From Haematobia irritans (lineage: Eukaryota > Arthropoda > Insecta > Diptera > Muscidae), in contig NC_134397.1 of NCBI RefSeq assembly GCF_050003625.1, positions 147,435,526 to 147,499,525 of the forward strand: a stretch of 64,000 nt of DNA. Reading direction: 5' to 3'. The translations under genes and the position numbers were made by a program. Of the stretch, positions 10,371-22,040 are shown in pieces (position 1 is the first letter of the stretch; every line of letters starts with the position of its first letter). Below the pieces are notes generated by a model. That model worked only from the letters and a program-made list of their open reading frames with translations. It was not told where the DNA came from and did no database searches.

Positions 10371-11660
10371 AAACAAGTATATACAGCACTAAATTCGGCC
10401 GGGCCGAATCTTAAATACCCACCATCATGAATCAAATATCATAGTTTCCTTTGAAAATTTCAGGGGGGTTTGATGATAGATATTTTCCCAAGCAGATCAG
10501 TTCAACTAGTACACTTCTCGAAGATAAATTGAAAGATTTTAGCTATGAAGACTACATCATATTCTGAATTTTTGTTTGAGTTTTAGAGGAATCATAAACA
10601 TCTCTTGTAAGCGTGCAAGAAAATGATGAAATAACGCCTTGATTTCAAATCCAAAATCTGTAGATATTTACTCCAATTATTTAAATGATTACGAAAAGTA
10701 AAATCTGGAAATTTTACATTCAGTTTCAAGCAATTTTCATGATCAGTGCATCTTCTGTACCCTCAAGATCTGAAATCGGTCTATATGGAAGCCTTACCAA
10801 ATGGACCGATAAAAACTAAACCATATACACTTTTTGTGGGTCTAAAATGCCAGAACATTTTCAGTTTGTGGCAAATCGGATAAAAACTATAATTTCTAAA
10901 AACCCCAGGAGTTAAATCGGGAGATGGGTCTAATGGGGGCTATGCCAAAAACATGGAGGAATATACGCAATATTCAGCACATCTAATTGTAGTTCTAGAA
11001 TCTAGACCCCAAATCGGAGGGCCGCTTTATAAGAGGGCTATATCAAAAACTGTACCGATTCGCAATATATTCGGCACACTTCTTTATGGTCCTAAAATAC
11101 CTCTAGATTTCCAATTTCAGGCAAATTGGATAAAAACTACGGATTCTAGAAGCCCAAGAAGTAAAATCGGGAGATCGGTCTATATGGGGCATATACCAAA
11201 ACATGGACCACTACACGCCATTTTCGGCACACGTATTTGTGGTCCTAAAATACCTCTAGATTTCCATTTTCAGGAAAATTGGATAAAAACTAGAAGCCCA
11301 AGAAATAAAATCGGGAGATCGGTCTATATGGGGGCTATACCAAAACATGGACCGATACTCACCATTTTTGGCATACCTCTTTATGGTTCTAAAATACCTC
11401 TAGATTTACAATTTCAGGCAAATTGGATAAAAACTAAGGTTCCTATAGGCCCAAGACCCCAAATCGGGAGGTCGGTTTATATGGGGACTATATAAAAACC
11501 TGGACCGATATAGCCCATCTTCGAACTTGACCTGCCTGCGGACAAAAGACGAGTTTGTGCAAAATTTCAGCACGATTGCTTCATTATTGAAGACTGTAGC
11601 GTGATTACAATAGACAGACCGACAGACAGACATGGTTATATAGTCTTAAAATTTATAAAT
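10371..11660 (+). mobile_element. Family B element, 5' part (host of A and C insertions)
   Basis: It starts AAACAAGTATATACAGCAC with palindrome TTCGGCC-G-GGCCGAA. The leader and about four 153-bp-type units follow, then the tail as far as CATGGTTATATAGTCTT. The tail stops where a family A element begins, and the missing B tail reappears at 15472-15556. The long open frame at 10953-11495 is only the repeat read in phase. Confidence 0.7.
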
Positions 11661-11907
11661 AAAACAAGTATATACGGCAGTAAGTTCGGCCAGGCCGAAG
11701 CTTATGTACCCTCCATCATGGATTGCGTAGAAACTTCTTCTAAACACTGCCATCCACAATCGAATTACTTAAGTTGCGGTAACGCTTGCCGATGGCAAGG
11801 TATCTTAAAACCTCCTAACACCATCTTCTAAATTGTATGTAAGTCCATACGTGGTATATATTAAATAAAAAAAGATCGATCCAATACGTATATAATTCAG
11901 TTTGACA

Positions 11908-12345
11908 AAGTAGACATAAAATTTTGACAAAATTTTCTACAGAAATAAAATTTTAACAAAATTTTCTATAGAAATAAAATTTTCACAAAATTTTCTATAG
12001 AAATAAAAATTGTGACAAAATATTCTATAGAAAGAAAATTTTGACAAAAATTTCTACAGAAATAAAATTTTAACAAAATTTTCGATAGAAATAAACTTTT
12101 GACAAAATTTTCTATAGAAATAAAATCTTGGTAGATTATTTTTAACTCGAGTGGCAACCATGATTATGAACCGAATAAAATTTGAACAAAATTTTCTATA
12201 GAAATAAAATTTTGAAAATGATGAAAATTTTATTATGAACCGAATAAAATTTTAACAAGATTTTCTCTAGAAATAAAATGTTGACAACATTTTCTATAGA
12301 AATAACAAAGTTTTCTATAGACATAAAATTTTGGTAGATTATTTT
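11908..12345 (+). repeat. 29-bp AT-rich tandem repeat inside family A element
   Basis: Units of AAATAAAATTTTGAC then AAAATTTTCTATAG (29 bp) repeat with substitutions, broken once at 12130-12180 by a GTAGATTATTTTT...GATTATGAACCG spacer that recurs at 12340-12380. The unit consists of two near-palindromes, one around GAC and one at TCTATAGA. Confidence 0.85.
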
Positions 12346-12419
12346 TGGCTCTAGTGGCAACCATGATTATGAACCGATATGGTACAATTTTTGTGTGATT
12401 GGACCAATTTTGGTACGGT

Positions 12420-13890
12420 TGTTAGCGACCATATACTAACACCACGTTCCTAATTTGAACCGGATCGGATGAATTTTGCTCCTCCAAGAGGCTCCAGAGG
12501 TCAAATCTGGAGAACGTTTTATATGGGGGCTATATATAATTATGGACCGATATGGACCAATTCTGGCACGGTTGTCAAAGATCATATACTAACACCATGT
12601 TCCAAATTACAACCGGCTTGGATGAAATTTGCTTCTCTTGGAGACTTCGCAAGCCAAATCTGGGGATCGGTTTATATGGGGGCTATATATAATTATGAAT
12701 CGATGTGGACCAATTTTTGCATGGTTGTTAAAGATCATATACTAACACCATGTTCCAAATTACAACCGGCTTGGATGAAATTTGCTTCTCTTTGAGGCTC
12801 CGCAAGCCAAATCTGGGGATCGGTTTATATGGGGGCTATATATAATTATGAACCGATATGGACCAATTCTGGCACGGTTGTTAAAGATCATATACTAACA
12901 CCATGTTCCAAATTACAACCGGCTTGGATGAAATTTGCTTCTCTTTGAGGTTCCGCAAGCCAAATCTGGGGATCGGTTTATATGGGGGCTATATATAATT
13001 ATGGATCGATGTGGACCATTTTTTGCATGGTTGTTAGAGACCATATACCAACACCATGTACCAAATTTCAGCCGGATCGGATGAAATTTGCTTCTCGTTT
13101 AGGCTCCGCAAGCCAAATCTGGGGATCGGTTTATATGGGGCTATATATAATTATGGACCGATGTGGACCAATTTTTGAATGGTTGTGAGAGACCATAAAC
13201 CAACACCATGTACCAAATTTCAGCCGGATCGGATGAAATTTGCTTCTGTTTTAGGCTCCGCAAGCCAAATCTGGGGATCGGTTTATATGGGGGCTATATA
13301 TAATTATGGACCGATGTGGACCAATTTTTGCATGGTTGTTAGAGACCATATACCAACACCATGTACCAAATTTCAGCCGGATCGGATGAAATATGCTTCT
13401 CTTAGAGGCTCCACAAACCAAATCTGGGGATCGGTTTATATGGGGGCTATATATAATTATGGACCGATGTGAACCAATTTTTGCATGGTTGTTAGAGACC
13501 ATATACCAACATCATGTACCAAATTTCAGCCGGATCGGATGAAATTTGCTTCTCTTTGAGGCTCCGCAAACCAAATCTGGGGATCGGTTTATATGGGGGC
13601 TATATATAATTATGGACCGATGTCGACAAATTTTTGCATGATTGTTAGAGACCATATACTAACACTATGTACCAAATTTCAGCCGGATCGGATGAAATAT
13701 GCTTCTCTTAGAGGCTCCACAAGCCAAATCTTAGGATCGGTTTATATGGGGGCTATATATAATTATGGACCGATATGGACCAATTTTTGCATGGTTGTTA
13801 GAAACCATATACCAACACCATGTACCAAATTTCAGCCGGATCGGATGAAATATGCTTCTGTTAGAGGCTCCACAAGTGGACCGATATGGC
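12420..13890 (+). repeat. 153-bp tandem array (family A type)
   Basis: The anchor CGGTTTATATGGGGGCTATA occurs at 12668, 12821, 12974, 13127, 13279, 13432, 13585 and 13738: spacing 153 bp, once 152. Each unit has the core TATGGGGGCTATATATAA-...-ACCGAT, then CATGGTTGTTAGAGACCATA, ACCAAATTTCAGCCGGATCG and a variable segment. Because 153 is 51 codons, frames stay open across units on both strands; these are not genes. Confidence 0.9.
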
Positions 13891-14143
13891 CCGTTTTCAA
13901 TACCATCCGACCTACATCGATAACAACTACTTGTGCCAAGTTTCAAGTCGATAGCTTGTTTCGTTCGGAAGTTAGCGTGATTTCAACAGACGGACGGACG
14001 GACGGACGGACATGCTTAGATCGACTCAGAATTTCACCACGACCCAGAATATATATACTTTATGGGGTCTTAGAGCAATATTTCGATGTGTTACAAACGG
14101 AATGACAAAGTTAATATACCCCCATCCTATGATGGAGGGTATA

Positions 14144-15471
14144 ACAAGTAAGGAAAGTCCAAAGTCGGGCGAGACCGACTATATCATACCCTGTACCACT
14201 TTGTAGATCTAAATTTTCGATACCATATATAAATGTTTGTCCCAAATACATACATTTAAATATCACTCGATCTGGAAGAATTTGATAGACTTCTACAAAA
14301 TCTATAGACTCAAAATTTAAGTCGGCTAATGCACTAGGGTGGAACACAATGTTAGTAAAAAAATATGGGAAACGTTTAAATCTGAAGCAATTTTAAGGAA
14401 ACTTCGAAAAAGTTTATTTATGATTTATCGCTCGATATATATGTATTAGAAGTTTTGGAAAAATAGATTCATTTTTACAACTTTTCGACAAAACAGTGGC
14501 GATTTTACAAGGAAAATGTTGGTATTTTGACCATTTTTGTCGAAATCAGAAAAACATATATATGGGAGCTATATTTAAATCTGAACCGATTTCAACCAAA
14601 TTTGGCACGCATAGCAACAATGCTAATTCTACTCCCTGTGCAAAATTTAACTAAATCGGAGCAAAAAATTGGCCTCTGTGGTCATATGAGTGTAAATCGA
14701 CCGAAAGCTATATATTGGAGCTATATCTAAATCTGAACCGATATCAACCAAATTTGGCACGCATATCTACAATGCTAATTTTACTCCCTGTGCAAAATTT
14801 CAACTAAAACGGACCAAAAAATTGGCCTCTGTGGTCATATGAGTGTAAATCGGGCGAAAGCTATATATGGGAGCTATATCTAAATCTGAACTGATTTCAA
14901 CCAAATTTGGCACGCATAGCTACAATGCTAATTCTACTCCCTGTGCAAAATTTCAACTAAAACGGACCAAAAAAATGACCTCTGTGGTCATATGAGTTTA
15001 AATCGGGCGAAAGCTATATATGGGAGCTATATCTAAATCTGAACCGATTTCAACTAAATTTGGCACGCATAGCTACAATGCTAATTCTACTCCCTGTGCA
15101 AAATTTCAACCAAATTGGGGTAAAACTCTGGCTTCTGGGGCCATATAAGTCCATTTCGGGCGAAATATATATATGGGAGCTACATCTAAATCTGAACCGA
15201 TTTCTTCCAAAATCAATAGGGATCTATTCTGAGCCAAAACACATACTTGTGCCAAATTTGAAGTCGAGTGGACTAAAACTGCGACCTAGACTTTGATTAC
15301 AAAAATGTGTTCACGGACAGACCGACAGACGGGCATCGCTATATCGACTCAATAGCCCACCCTGAGCATATTTGCCAAAGACACCATGTGTCTATCTCGT
15401 CTCCTTCTGGATGTTGCAAACATATGCACTAACTTATAATACCCTGTTCCACAGTGTGGAGCAGGGTATAA
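14144..15471 (+). mobile_element. Family C DINE-1/Helentron-like element, complete
   Basis: It starts ACAAGTAAGGAAAGTCC, palindrome AGTCGG...CCGACT, then ATACCCTGTACCACTTTGTAG. Units with TATATGGGAGCTATATCTAA then ATCTGAACCGAT repeat at 152-153 bp (14561, 14713, 14866, 15019, 15172). The tail has GACAGACGGGCATCGC and ends in the hairpin ATACCCTGTTCCAC...GGGTATAA. It abuts the end of the A element without a gap. Confidence 0.75.
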
Positions 15472-15556
15472 ATATATGTACTTTATAAAAAATATATGTA
15501 CTTCATATAGTCGGAAATCGATATTTCGGTGTGTTATGATGTGGTGGTGGGTATAA
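15472..15556 (+). mobile_element. Family B element, displaced 3' end
   Basis: It contains TACTTCATATAGTCGGAAAT, CGATATTTCGGTGTGTTA and GGTGGTGGGTATAA, the tail missing from the B element at 10371-11660. The inner half of the terminal hairpin is lost. Together the two parts bracket the inserted A and C elements. Confidence 0.65.
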
Positions 15557-15599
15557 CAATGGAAAATCGTAAATAGGTTTGCAACTTCTAGGGAGGCCT

Positions 15600-15710
15600 T
15601 CCTACGCCTATACCGGCAACTGCTACCAGAACTCAAGTATTTCAAATGTTAATGACAATCTTTGGTAGAACTTTGTATGCAATCCATGGTAGTGGATACA
15701 TACGAGTATA
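15600..15710 (-). mobile_element. Relic of family A 5' end
   Basis: The sequence GCAATCCATGGTAGTGGATA and the upstream CCAGAACTCAAGTATTTC are degenerate versions of the minus-strand leader of A elements. No tandem array remains. Confidence 0.5.
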
Positions 15711-16691
15711 TTTTTATAAACTCACGGAAAAATACGCATCACTAAATGAAGTACAAGAAATCTTTACTCTTGCAACAATATTATTTTCAGGTTTCAAAAA
15801 AACAAAACAAAAATACCTTCACTACTGGTGACTTAATTCATTGCATTCATTGCTTTCGCAATATTTCTAATCACTTGTCGAATTTAATAAGAATATTACT
15901 GCTTGGACTCTTCGTGTGTAGCCTCATTTCGACTAAATTTCACCCAATTTTCTTTACTTTCAAATGCAATTTCACAAATACTCTATCCACTCATAAAAAC
16001 AGCAAAGTTCTTCTTTCCTCGCATTACAAAACATTTATATACTAAGAAAAGTTTGTTTGTATGTTCTCAGTTGGTATTAAACAATTTTTATGACCATCTA
16101 ACTTCTTGAGCTCATAATAAAAATAAACGCGGCAAAAGTGGCTATGAAAAAAATACAATAACAAATATTGAAGTTTGTATGGCCTTCTAGTATAAGGAGT
16201 TACTAATAAAAGCGCATTAAGGGTATAAAAACCGGCTAAAGTACATAGCTGGTTTTTTTTTATGGTCGCAGCGTATGTTTCTCTTCCTAAGCTTTCTTAA
16301 TCACACCAAAAGTTCTAAAAATATAGCACAAGGTTGAGCTCATCTGGCCCATATACTTTGTGATATACACGGGGCGTTAGATTGCGGGGCGGTGAAAAAA
16401 ACACAAAGAAAAACTGAAATACACAATCACACACACACAGAACCTTTCGTTCTTGTTGTTGTTTCATATTCCACATCCATTTGGTAGGTTATTAAACCAA
16501 GTCCCAAGAATAATCTTTTGAGTTGGTAATCTTGATTGTTTGCAAACGATATTAACAAGTTAATTACATTCTCTTGGCTCTTCCTTTATGCTTTAAAGTA
16601 TGGTTGATGTATACAGTGATATTATTACCATGAACAAAGTCTAGTTACTACCTTCGTCACTCACATGTGTTCTCTAAGTTCTTCCATTGTA
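15711..16691. other. Unassigned, mostly single-copy-looking stretch
   Basis: AT-rich, without terminal repeats or shared blocks that I could match elsewhere in the window. A short CA run occurs near 16429-16440. Open frames up to ~99 codons have no recognisable domain. It could be intron or intergenic DNA. Confidence 0.4.
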
Positions 16692-16897
16692 ATCAGCGTC
16701 AGTGTTGCCAGTATTGCGGATTTTTCCCCAACTTGGGGATATTTTTTTGTGAATTGGGACGAAATTTATGTTTTGGCGACTTGGGGATTTGGTGGGAAAT
16801 TTCCATAATTTTGGGGATTTTTTTTTTTAGAAATCGGTATAATCTTTTTTAACAAAATTTTATTTCTATAGGTAATTTTGTCAAAATTTTATTTCTA

Positions 16898-17548
16898 CAC
16901 TGAAAAAAGTATGTCCGGTTCCAAAGATTTTGTCTTTACTTTAACAATTTTGGTATTGATTCCGAGCCAAAGAAGCCGAGAATACAAATAAGGATACATT
17001 TCAGACACAATGCTCTTTTAAATTTGGGTTTTGTGGACTTGCTTCTACGGAGCAAATTTTAATTTTTGTTTTTTCAGTTTTTTTTTCTTCATATGCTATC
17101 AAAGTCCTTTAAAAACGAGTTAACGACAACTTTATTTTCCAAATTAAGACTCGACTTCCAGTAGAAATTATCCTATGTTTCAAGTACAAAACGTATTTAA
17201 AATATAGTTTTGAGAAACATGTTCTATATATGAACGATTTTTTGCTTTGTAGTAGAGATGCAAAAAGACAACAAATTTAAAGACAATTTCATTAAATTTA
17301 AAGAATTTTTTGAATTATTAAAGTCAAGTTGACCTTACCTAAAAAAATGTTTCTTTCATGTTATGATACCCATTTTAAGTCAAATCACTTAATTATAAGG
17401 ACAATACGACTTCATTGAAAAGTTTATCGACTTTTGGACAAGGAAAAAAACTTTATATTAGAGAAATGCTTCTTCTATGCTAAGCAAAATTTTTATTTGT
17501 ATTTTAGAGACATGAAATCTTTGATCTCGCGACAATATTTTTTCATTG
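16898..17548 (+). mobile_element. 651-bp MITE (CACTGAAAAAA ends) in a 29-bp repeat
   Basis: The left end CACTGAAAAAAGTATGTC and right end (minus strand CAATGAAAAAATATTGTC) form an imperfect TIR, flanked by TA at 16896-16897 and 17549-17550. It interrupts a 29-bp unit at its TATA. Related, partly inverted copies lie at 35236-35710 and 53637-54000. Non-coding. Confidence 0.7.
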
Positions 17549-18114
17549 TATAGACAACTTTACCAACATTTTATTTCTATAGAAAATTTTGTAAAAATTT
17601 TATTTCTCAATCAAAAATTTACCCATTTACAAAACAATAATAAATCTACAATTTCTGGTGGAATACTACCAACTTTAACAACATGTCTACCACCCAATTT
17701 TACTACTTGAATATTTAAAAGTAAATTTTCGTTACTAAACATGTATAGAGCATGAATATCTTTTGGTTATACTAAACCTGTTTACCTTCCCAAATCTTAT
17801 GGGGACCTTTTATATCGTCGGCGGAACATTTCTGGAGCTAACAACAAAGAAAGAAAAGTATGGCACAAGTTGAAAGCACCATGCAGTAGCACAATAAAAC
17901 TCTTGTAAAGGTTTAGTTTGTTCAATTATTTCAGTTTATTCAAGCATTTCCTCTTTAGTTCGTTTTTATTTGCAATACAAATCTACGATTAGTTTTCTTC
18001 GTTGTTGCGATAATTACAATTTCAATCACAATTTCACGATGATTAAGCCTCTTATGAACTAACACTCCTACACAAAAAATTAATATAGTAATAAGCGATA
18101 GAGAATAAACTTAA
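17549..18114. other. 29-bp repeat remnant and unassigned filler of the hAT-like element
   Basis: About 17556-17612 holds two degenerate 29-bp units. The rest is AT-rich and may include original hAT interior, but no coding motif survives. Confidence 0.4.
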
Positions 18115-18828
18115 ACTTAAAAATCTGAAGCACTTTTAAGGAAACTTCGCAAAAGTTTATTTATGATTTATTGCTCGATATATATGTATTAGAAGTTTGG
18201 GAAAATTAGAGTCATTTTTACAACTTTTCGATGAAGCAGTGGCGATTTTACAAGGAAAATGTTGGTATTTTGACCATTTTTGTCGAAATCAGAAAAACAT
18301 ATATATGGGAGCTATATCTAAATCTGAACCGATTTCAACCAAATTTGGCACGCATAGCTACAATGCTAATTCTACTCCCTATGCAAAATTTCAACTAAAT
18401 CGGAGCAAAAAATTTGCCTCTGTGGGCAAATGAGTGTAAATCGGGCGAAAGCTATATATGGGAGCTATATCTAAGTCTGAACCGATTTGGCTGGTATTTT
18501 GCAAGTTTCGGATGTATGGAATTTGAGGAAGATCGGTTGATATACACGCCAATTATGACCAGATCGGTGAAAAATATATATGACAGCTATATCTAAATCT
18601 GAACCGATTTTTTCCAAAATCAATAGGGATCGTCTTTGAGCCGAAACAGGACCCTATACAATATTTTAGGACAATCGGACTAAAACTGCGAGCTGTACTT
18701 TGCACACAAAAATACATCAACAGACAGACAGACAGACGGACAGACGGACAGACAGACAGACGGACATCGCTAAATCGACTCAGAATTTAATTCTAAGACG
18801 ATCGGTATACTAAACGATTGGTCTCAGA

Positions 18829-19336
18829 CAGGTTTGGCCTGTCACAAACTGTGACTTTTGCAACATACATTTGCGACGGTATAATACGTATGTCGCAAAA
18901 GTCGTAAACCTACTGTAGAAAATCAAATTTTGAATAGAAGAAATCCTGAACATTTTTTAATTTAGTTTGACAGCATTCGCTGTGAGTTTCTGCAGAAATT
19001 TGTTAAAGCTTTCCCATGGTCAAGCCTATTTTCTAAGGTGGTATCGAAATTCCCGTTGGTGAGTGTGCAAAATACCTTGGGTTTATATTGGACAGGAGGC
19101 TGAACTTAAAGCTAAGAAAGGACGAGAAAATCCACGGTTACCCTGTACTCGTGCAAAGGCACTTCTTCGCACATACCATCGTCTTGGATATAATCAAATT
19201 CGCTGCCTAGCTGACGCGACTAAAGTATTTTCAGTTTGCGACTTTTGTTACTTTTTCTACATTTACGACGCGTATGTGACGTTTACAACTTTGCGACAGT
19301 CGCAAACCTAAAAAAGTTTGATACAGACCATCTCTG
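18829..19336. mobile_element. 508-bp non-autonomous hAT-like element
   Basis: The ends CAGGTTTGGCCTGTCACAAA and (minus strand) CAGAGATGGTCTGTATCAAA are imperfect TIRs. They are flanked by a perfect 8-bp TSD, GTCTCAGA, at 18821-18828 and 19337-19344. Multiple subterminal GCGACTTTTGC / GTCGCAAA words in both orientations fit hAT transposase-binding repeats. The middle contains a piece of LINE reverse transcriptase. Confidence 0.7.
19033..19170 (+). pseudogene. Captured fragment of LINE reverse transcriptase
   Basis: Translation gives GGIEIPVGECAKYLGFILDR then RLNLKL. This matches GGIEIPFGECAKYLGVILDR in the LINE at 49264-50770, on both protein and DNA level. Only ~45 codons remain and the following residues drift by frameshifts. 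It sits inside the 508-bp hAT-like element. Confidence 0.75.
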
Positions 19337-19639
19337 GTCTCAGACTTTTCCTTCTTGGCGTTACATACAAATGCACAAACTTATTATACCCTGTACCACA
19401 GTAGTGGTGAAGGTTATAAAAATGTATTGGGAATTTTTGTGGGGAATCTAAATTTAAATTGGGGATTATTGGGGACGAAAACATCATAATTTGGGGACAA
19501 GAGCCGAAAAAATACTGGCAACACTGACCAGCGTTGCCACAACGAATTTTTTTGTACAAAACTTCTCCAAAATTTGACCAAAATTTGAATCAGCGGACCA
19601 TTTTTCCAAACTAAATTAATATCATTCAAAATTTTAATT

Positions 19640-20712
19640 TTTTCAAAATTTTTACTTCGATAGAAAGTTTTGTTTTATTTCTATAGAAAATTTTGTCCAA
19701 TATTTTTTTCTATAGAAAATTTTGCCAACACTTTATTTCTATAGAAAATTTTGTCTAAATTTTATTTCTATAGAAAATTTTCTCAAAATTTCATTTCTAT
19801 GTAGAAAATTTTGTCAGAAGTTTACTTCTATAGAAATTTTTTTCAAAATTTTACTTCGACAGAAAATTTTGTCAAACATTTTAATCCTATAGAAAATTTT
19901 GTCAAAATTTGATTTCTATAGAAAATTTTGCCAACATTTTATTTCTATAGAAAATTTTTCCAACATTTTATTTCTATAGAAAATTTTGTCAAAATTTCAT
20001 TTCTATAGAAAATTTTGTCAAAATTTTATTTCTATAGAAAATTTTTGTCAATATTTTATTTCTTTGGAAAATTTTGTAAAAATTTTATTTCTATAGAAAA
20101 TTTTGGCAACATTTTATTTCTATAGATAATTTTGTCAACATTTTATACCTATAGAAAATTTTGTCAAAATCTTATTTCTATAGAAAATTTTGTCAAAATC
20201 TTATTTCTATAGAAAATTTTGTCAAAATTTTATTTTTACAGAAAATTTTGTCAAAATTTTATTTCTATAGAAAATTTTGTCAAAATTTAATTTCTATAGA
20301 AAATTTTTTCTAAATTTTATTTCTATAGAAAATTTTGTCAAAATTTTATGTCTATAGAAAATTTTGTCAAAATTTTATTTCTTTAGAAAATTCTGTCAGA
20401 ATTTTATTTCTATAGAAAATTTTGTCAAAATTTTATGTCTATAGAAAATTTTGTCAAAATTTTATTTCTATAGAAAATTCTGTCAGAATTTTATTTCTAT
20501 AGAAAATTTTGCCAGAATTATATTTCTATAAAATATTTTGTCAGAATTTTTTTTCTATAGAACATTTGTCAGAATTTTATTTCTATAAAATATTTTGTCA
20601 ACATTTTATTTCTATAGGAATGTTGTCAAAATGTTATTTCTATAAAAAATTTTGTCAAAATTTTATCTCTGTCGAAAATTTTGTTAAATTTTATTTTTAC
20701 AGAAAATTTTGA
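19640..20712 (-). repeat. 29-bp tandem repeat array, ~37 units
   Basis: About 1.07 kb of the 29-bp unit in the orientation TTTTATTTCTATAG then AAAATTTTGTCAA. Units differ by scattered substitutions and 1-bp indels. There are no associated 153-bp units next to it. Confidence 0.85.
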
Positions 20713-20846
20713 TTTTTAATTGTTAAATTTGGTCCGGCCATCGGACCAAAGAGCACATTAGTAGATAAACGAAAGGGAACATATTTCTATCAGAATTACT
20801 GCAAAAACCACAAAAAAAGAGATCACTGAAAAATTTTGAAATTATA
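20713..20846. other. Short unassigned gap
   Basis: It contains a small palindrome, TTTGGTCC-GGCCATC-GGACCAAA. Nothing else was recognised. Confidence 0.4.
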
Positions 20847-21019
20847 CACTCAAAAAACAGTGAACCCTCTATTTCACTAAAGCCAATTTAACTTCATGGA
20901 ATTATTATGTTTGGAGAAAGTTTCCTTTGCACTAATAATTTTTCGTGTACGTTAGTTAAATGAACTAAAAACCGGGAAAGAATTATACACAAACGAAGCA
21001 TAGAGATTTTCGTAATTCT

Positions 21020-21454
21020 CACAAAAAGTTCATTACTTTTTTCAATTTGTAAGGTTTACTACAAATGCGTCCATCTTGAACTTCGTATGTCACCAAGCCG
21101 AATCTTATGTACCCTCCACCATGGATTGCGTAGAAAGACTGTCATCCACAAATTTCATCTCACATGGTTGTTAAATATCATCTACTAACACCACGTACCA
21201 AATTTCAACCAGATCGGATGAATTTTGCTTCTCCAAAAGGCACCGGAGGTCAAATCTGGGGATCGGTTTATATGGGAGCTATATATAATTATGAACTGAT
21301 AGGAACCAATTCCTGCATGGTTGTTGGATACCATATACTAACATCACGTACCAAATTTCAACCGAATGGGAAGAATTTTGCTTTTCCAAGGTGCTCCGGA
21401 GGTTAAATCTGGGGATCGGTTTATATGGGGCCTATATATAATTATGGACCGATA
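21020..21454 (+). repeat. 435-bp direct duplication, copy 1 (unoccupied)
   Basis: It runs from ACAAAAAGTTCATTAC to the GACCGATA ending at 21454 and covers TIR-element interior plus the start of the A element. It appears base-for-base identical to copy 2 once the transposon is removed. It shows the empty target GGATACCATATACTAACATC. Confidence 0.85.
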
Positions 21455-21722
21455 AAATTCTGACAGAATTTTCTAAAGAAATAAAATTTTGACAAAATTT
21501 TCTATAGACATAAAATTTTGACAAAATTTTCTATAGAAATAAAATTTAGAAAAAATTTTCTATAGAAATGAAATTTTGACAAAATTTTCTATAGAAATAA
21601 AATTTTGACAAAATTTTCTGTAAAAATAAAATTTTGACAAAATTTTCTATAGAAATAAGATTTTGACAAAATTTTCTATAGAAATAAGATTTTGACAAAA
21701 TTTTCTATAGGTATAAAATGTT
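21455..21722 (+). repeat. 29-bp tandem repeat block between the duplicates
   Basis: About nine units of the 29-bp repeat lie exactly between the two copies of the 435-bp duplication. Confidence 0.85.
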
Positions 21723-22040
21723 GACAAAAAGTTCATTACTTTTTTCAATTTGTAAGGTTTACTACAAATGCGTCCATCTTGAACTTCGTATGTCACCAAG
21801 CCGAATCTTATGTACCCTCCACCATGGATTGCGTAGAAAGACTGTCATCCACAAATTTCATCTCACATGGTTGTTAAATATCATCTACTAACACCACGTA
21901 CCAAATTTCAACCAGATCGGATGAATTTTGCTTCTCCAAAAGGCACCGGAGGTCAAATCTGGGGATCGGTTTATATGGGAGCTATATATAATTATGAACT
22001 GATAGGAACCAATTCCTGCATGGTTGTTGGATACCATATA

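Larger units (their letters stand above)
11661..14143 (+). mobile_element. Family A DINE-1/Helentron-like element, complete
   Basis: It starts AAAACAAGTATATACGGCAG with palindrome TTCGGCC-A-GGCCGAA and a leader containing ACCCTCCATCATGGATTGCG. A 29-bp array follows (11908-12345), then a 153-bp array (about 12420-13890) and a tail with (GACG)n and CAGAATATATATACTTTATG. It ends in the hairpin TATACCC...GGGTATAA. A C element begins at its last base. It encodes nothing recognisable. Confidence 0.75.
18115..19420 (+). mobile_element. Family C element, 5' truncated
   Basis: It begins near AATCTGAAGCACTTTTAAGG, inside the leader. It runs through 153-bp-type units, an unusually long GACA/GACG tract (18721-18766) and the tail, and ends in the hairpin ATACCCTGTACCAC-AGTA-GTGGT. 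A 508-bp hAT-like element splits the tail at GTCTCAGA. Confidence 0.7.
16700..19526. mobile_element. hAT-like element (CAGTGTTGCCAGTATT ends), filled with nested insertions
   Basis: The first and last 16 bp are a perfect inverted repeat, CAGTGTTGCCAGTATT, a typical hAT-superfamily terminus. They are flanked by an 8-bp TSD, ATCAGCGT at 16692-16699 and ACCAGCGT at 19527-19534 (7 of 8 match). Subterminal sequence at both ends is rich in TTGGGGA words. No transposase is left. The interior is replaced by 29-bp units, a 651-bp MITE, a C element and a smaller hAT-like element. The superfamily call rests on TIR and TSD length. Confidence 0.7.

Noticed and set aside
13179..14105. Open frames of 80-170 codons with 51-residue repeats, open on both strands (similar at 37178-37678, 26890-27426 and 63187-63861)
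   Set aside because: The 153-bp unit is a multiple of three, so any stop-free frame stays open across units. Frames exist on both strands and break at indels, with no coding signature.
18721..18766. Independent GACA/GACG microsatellite
   Set aside because: The same tract recurs at the same place in all three element families, so it is part of their structure.
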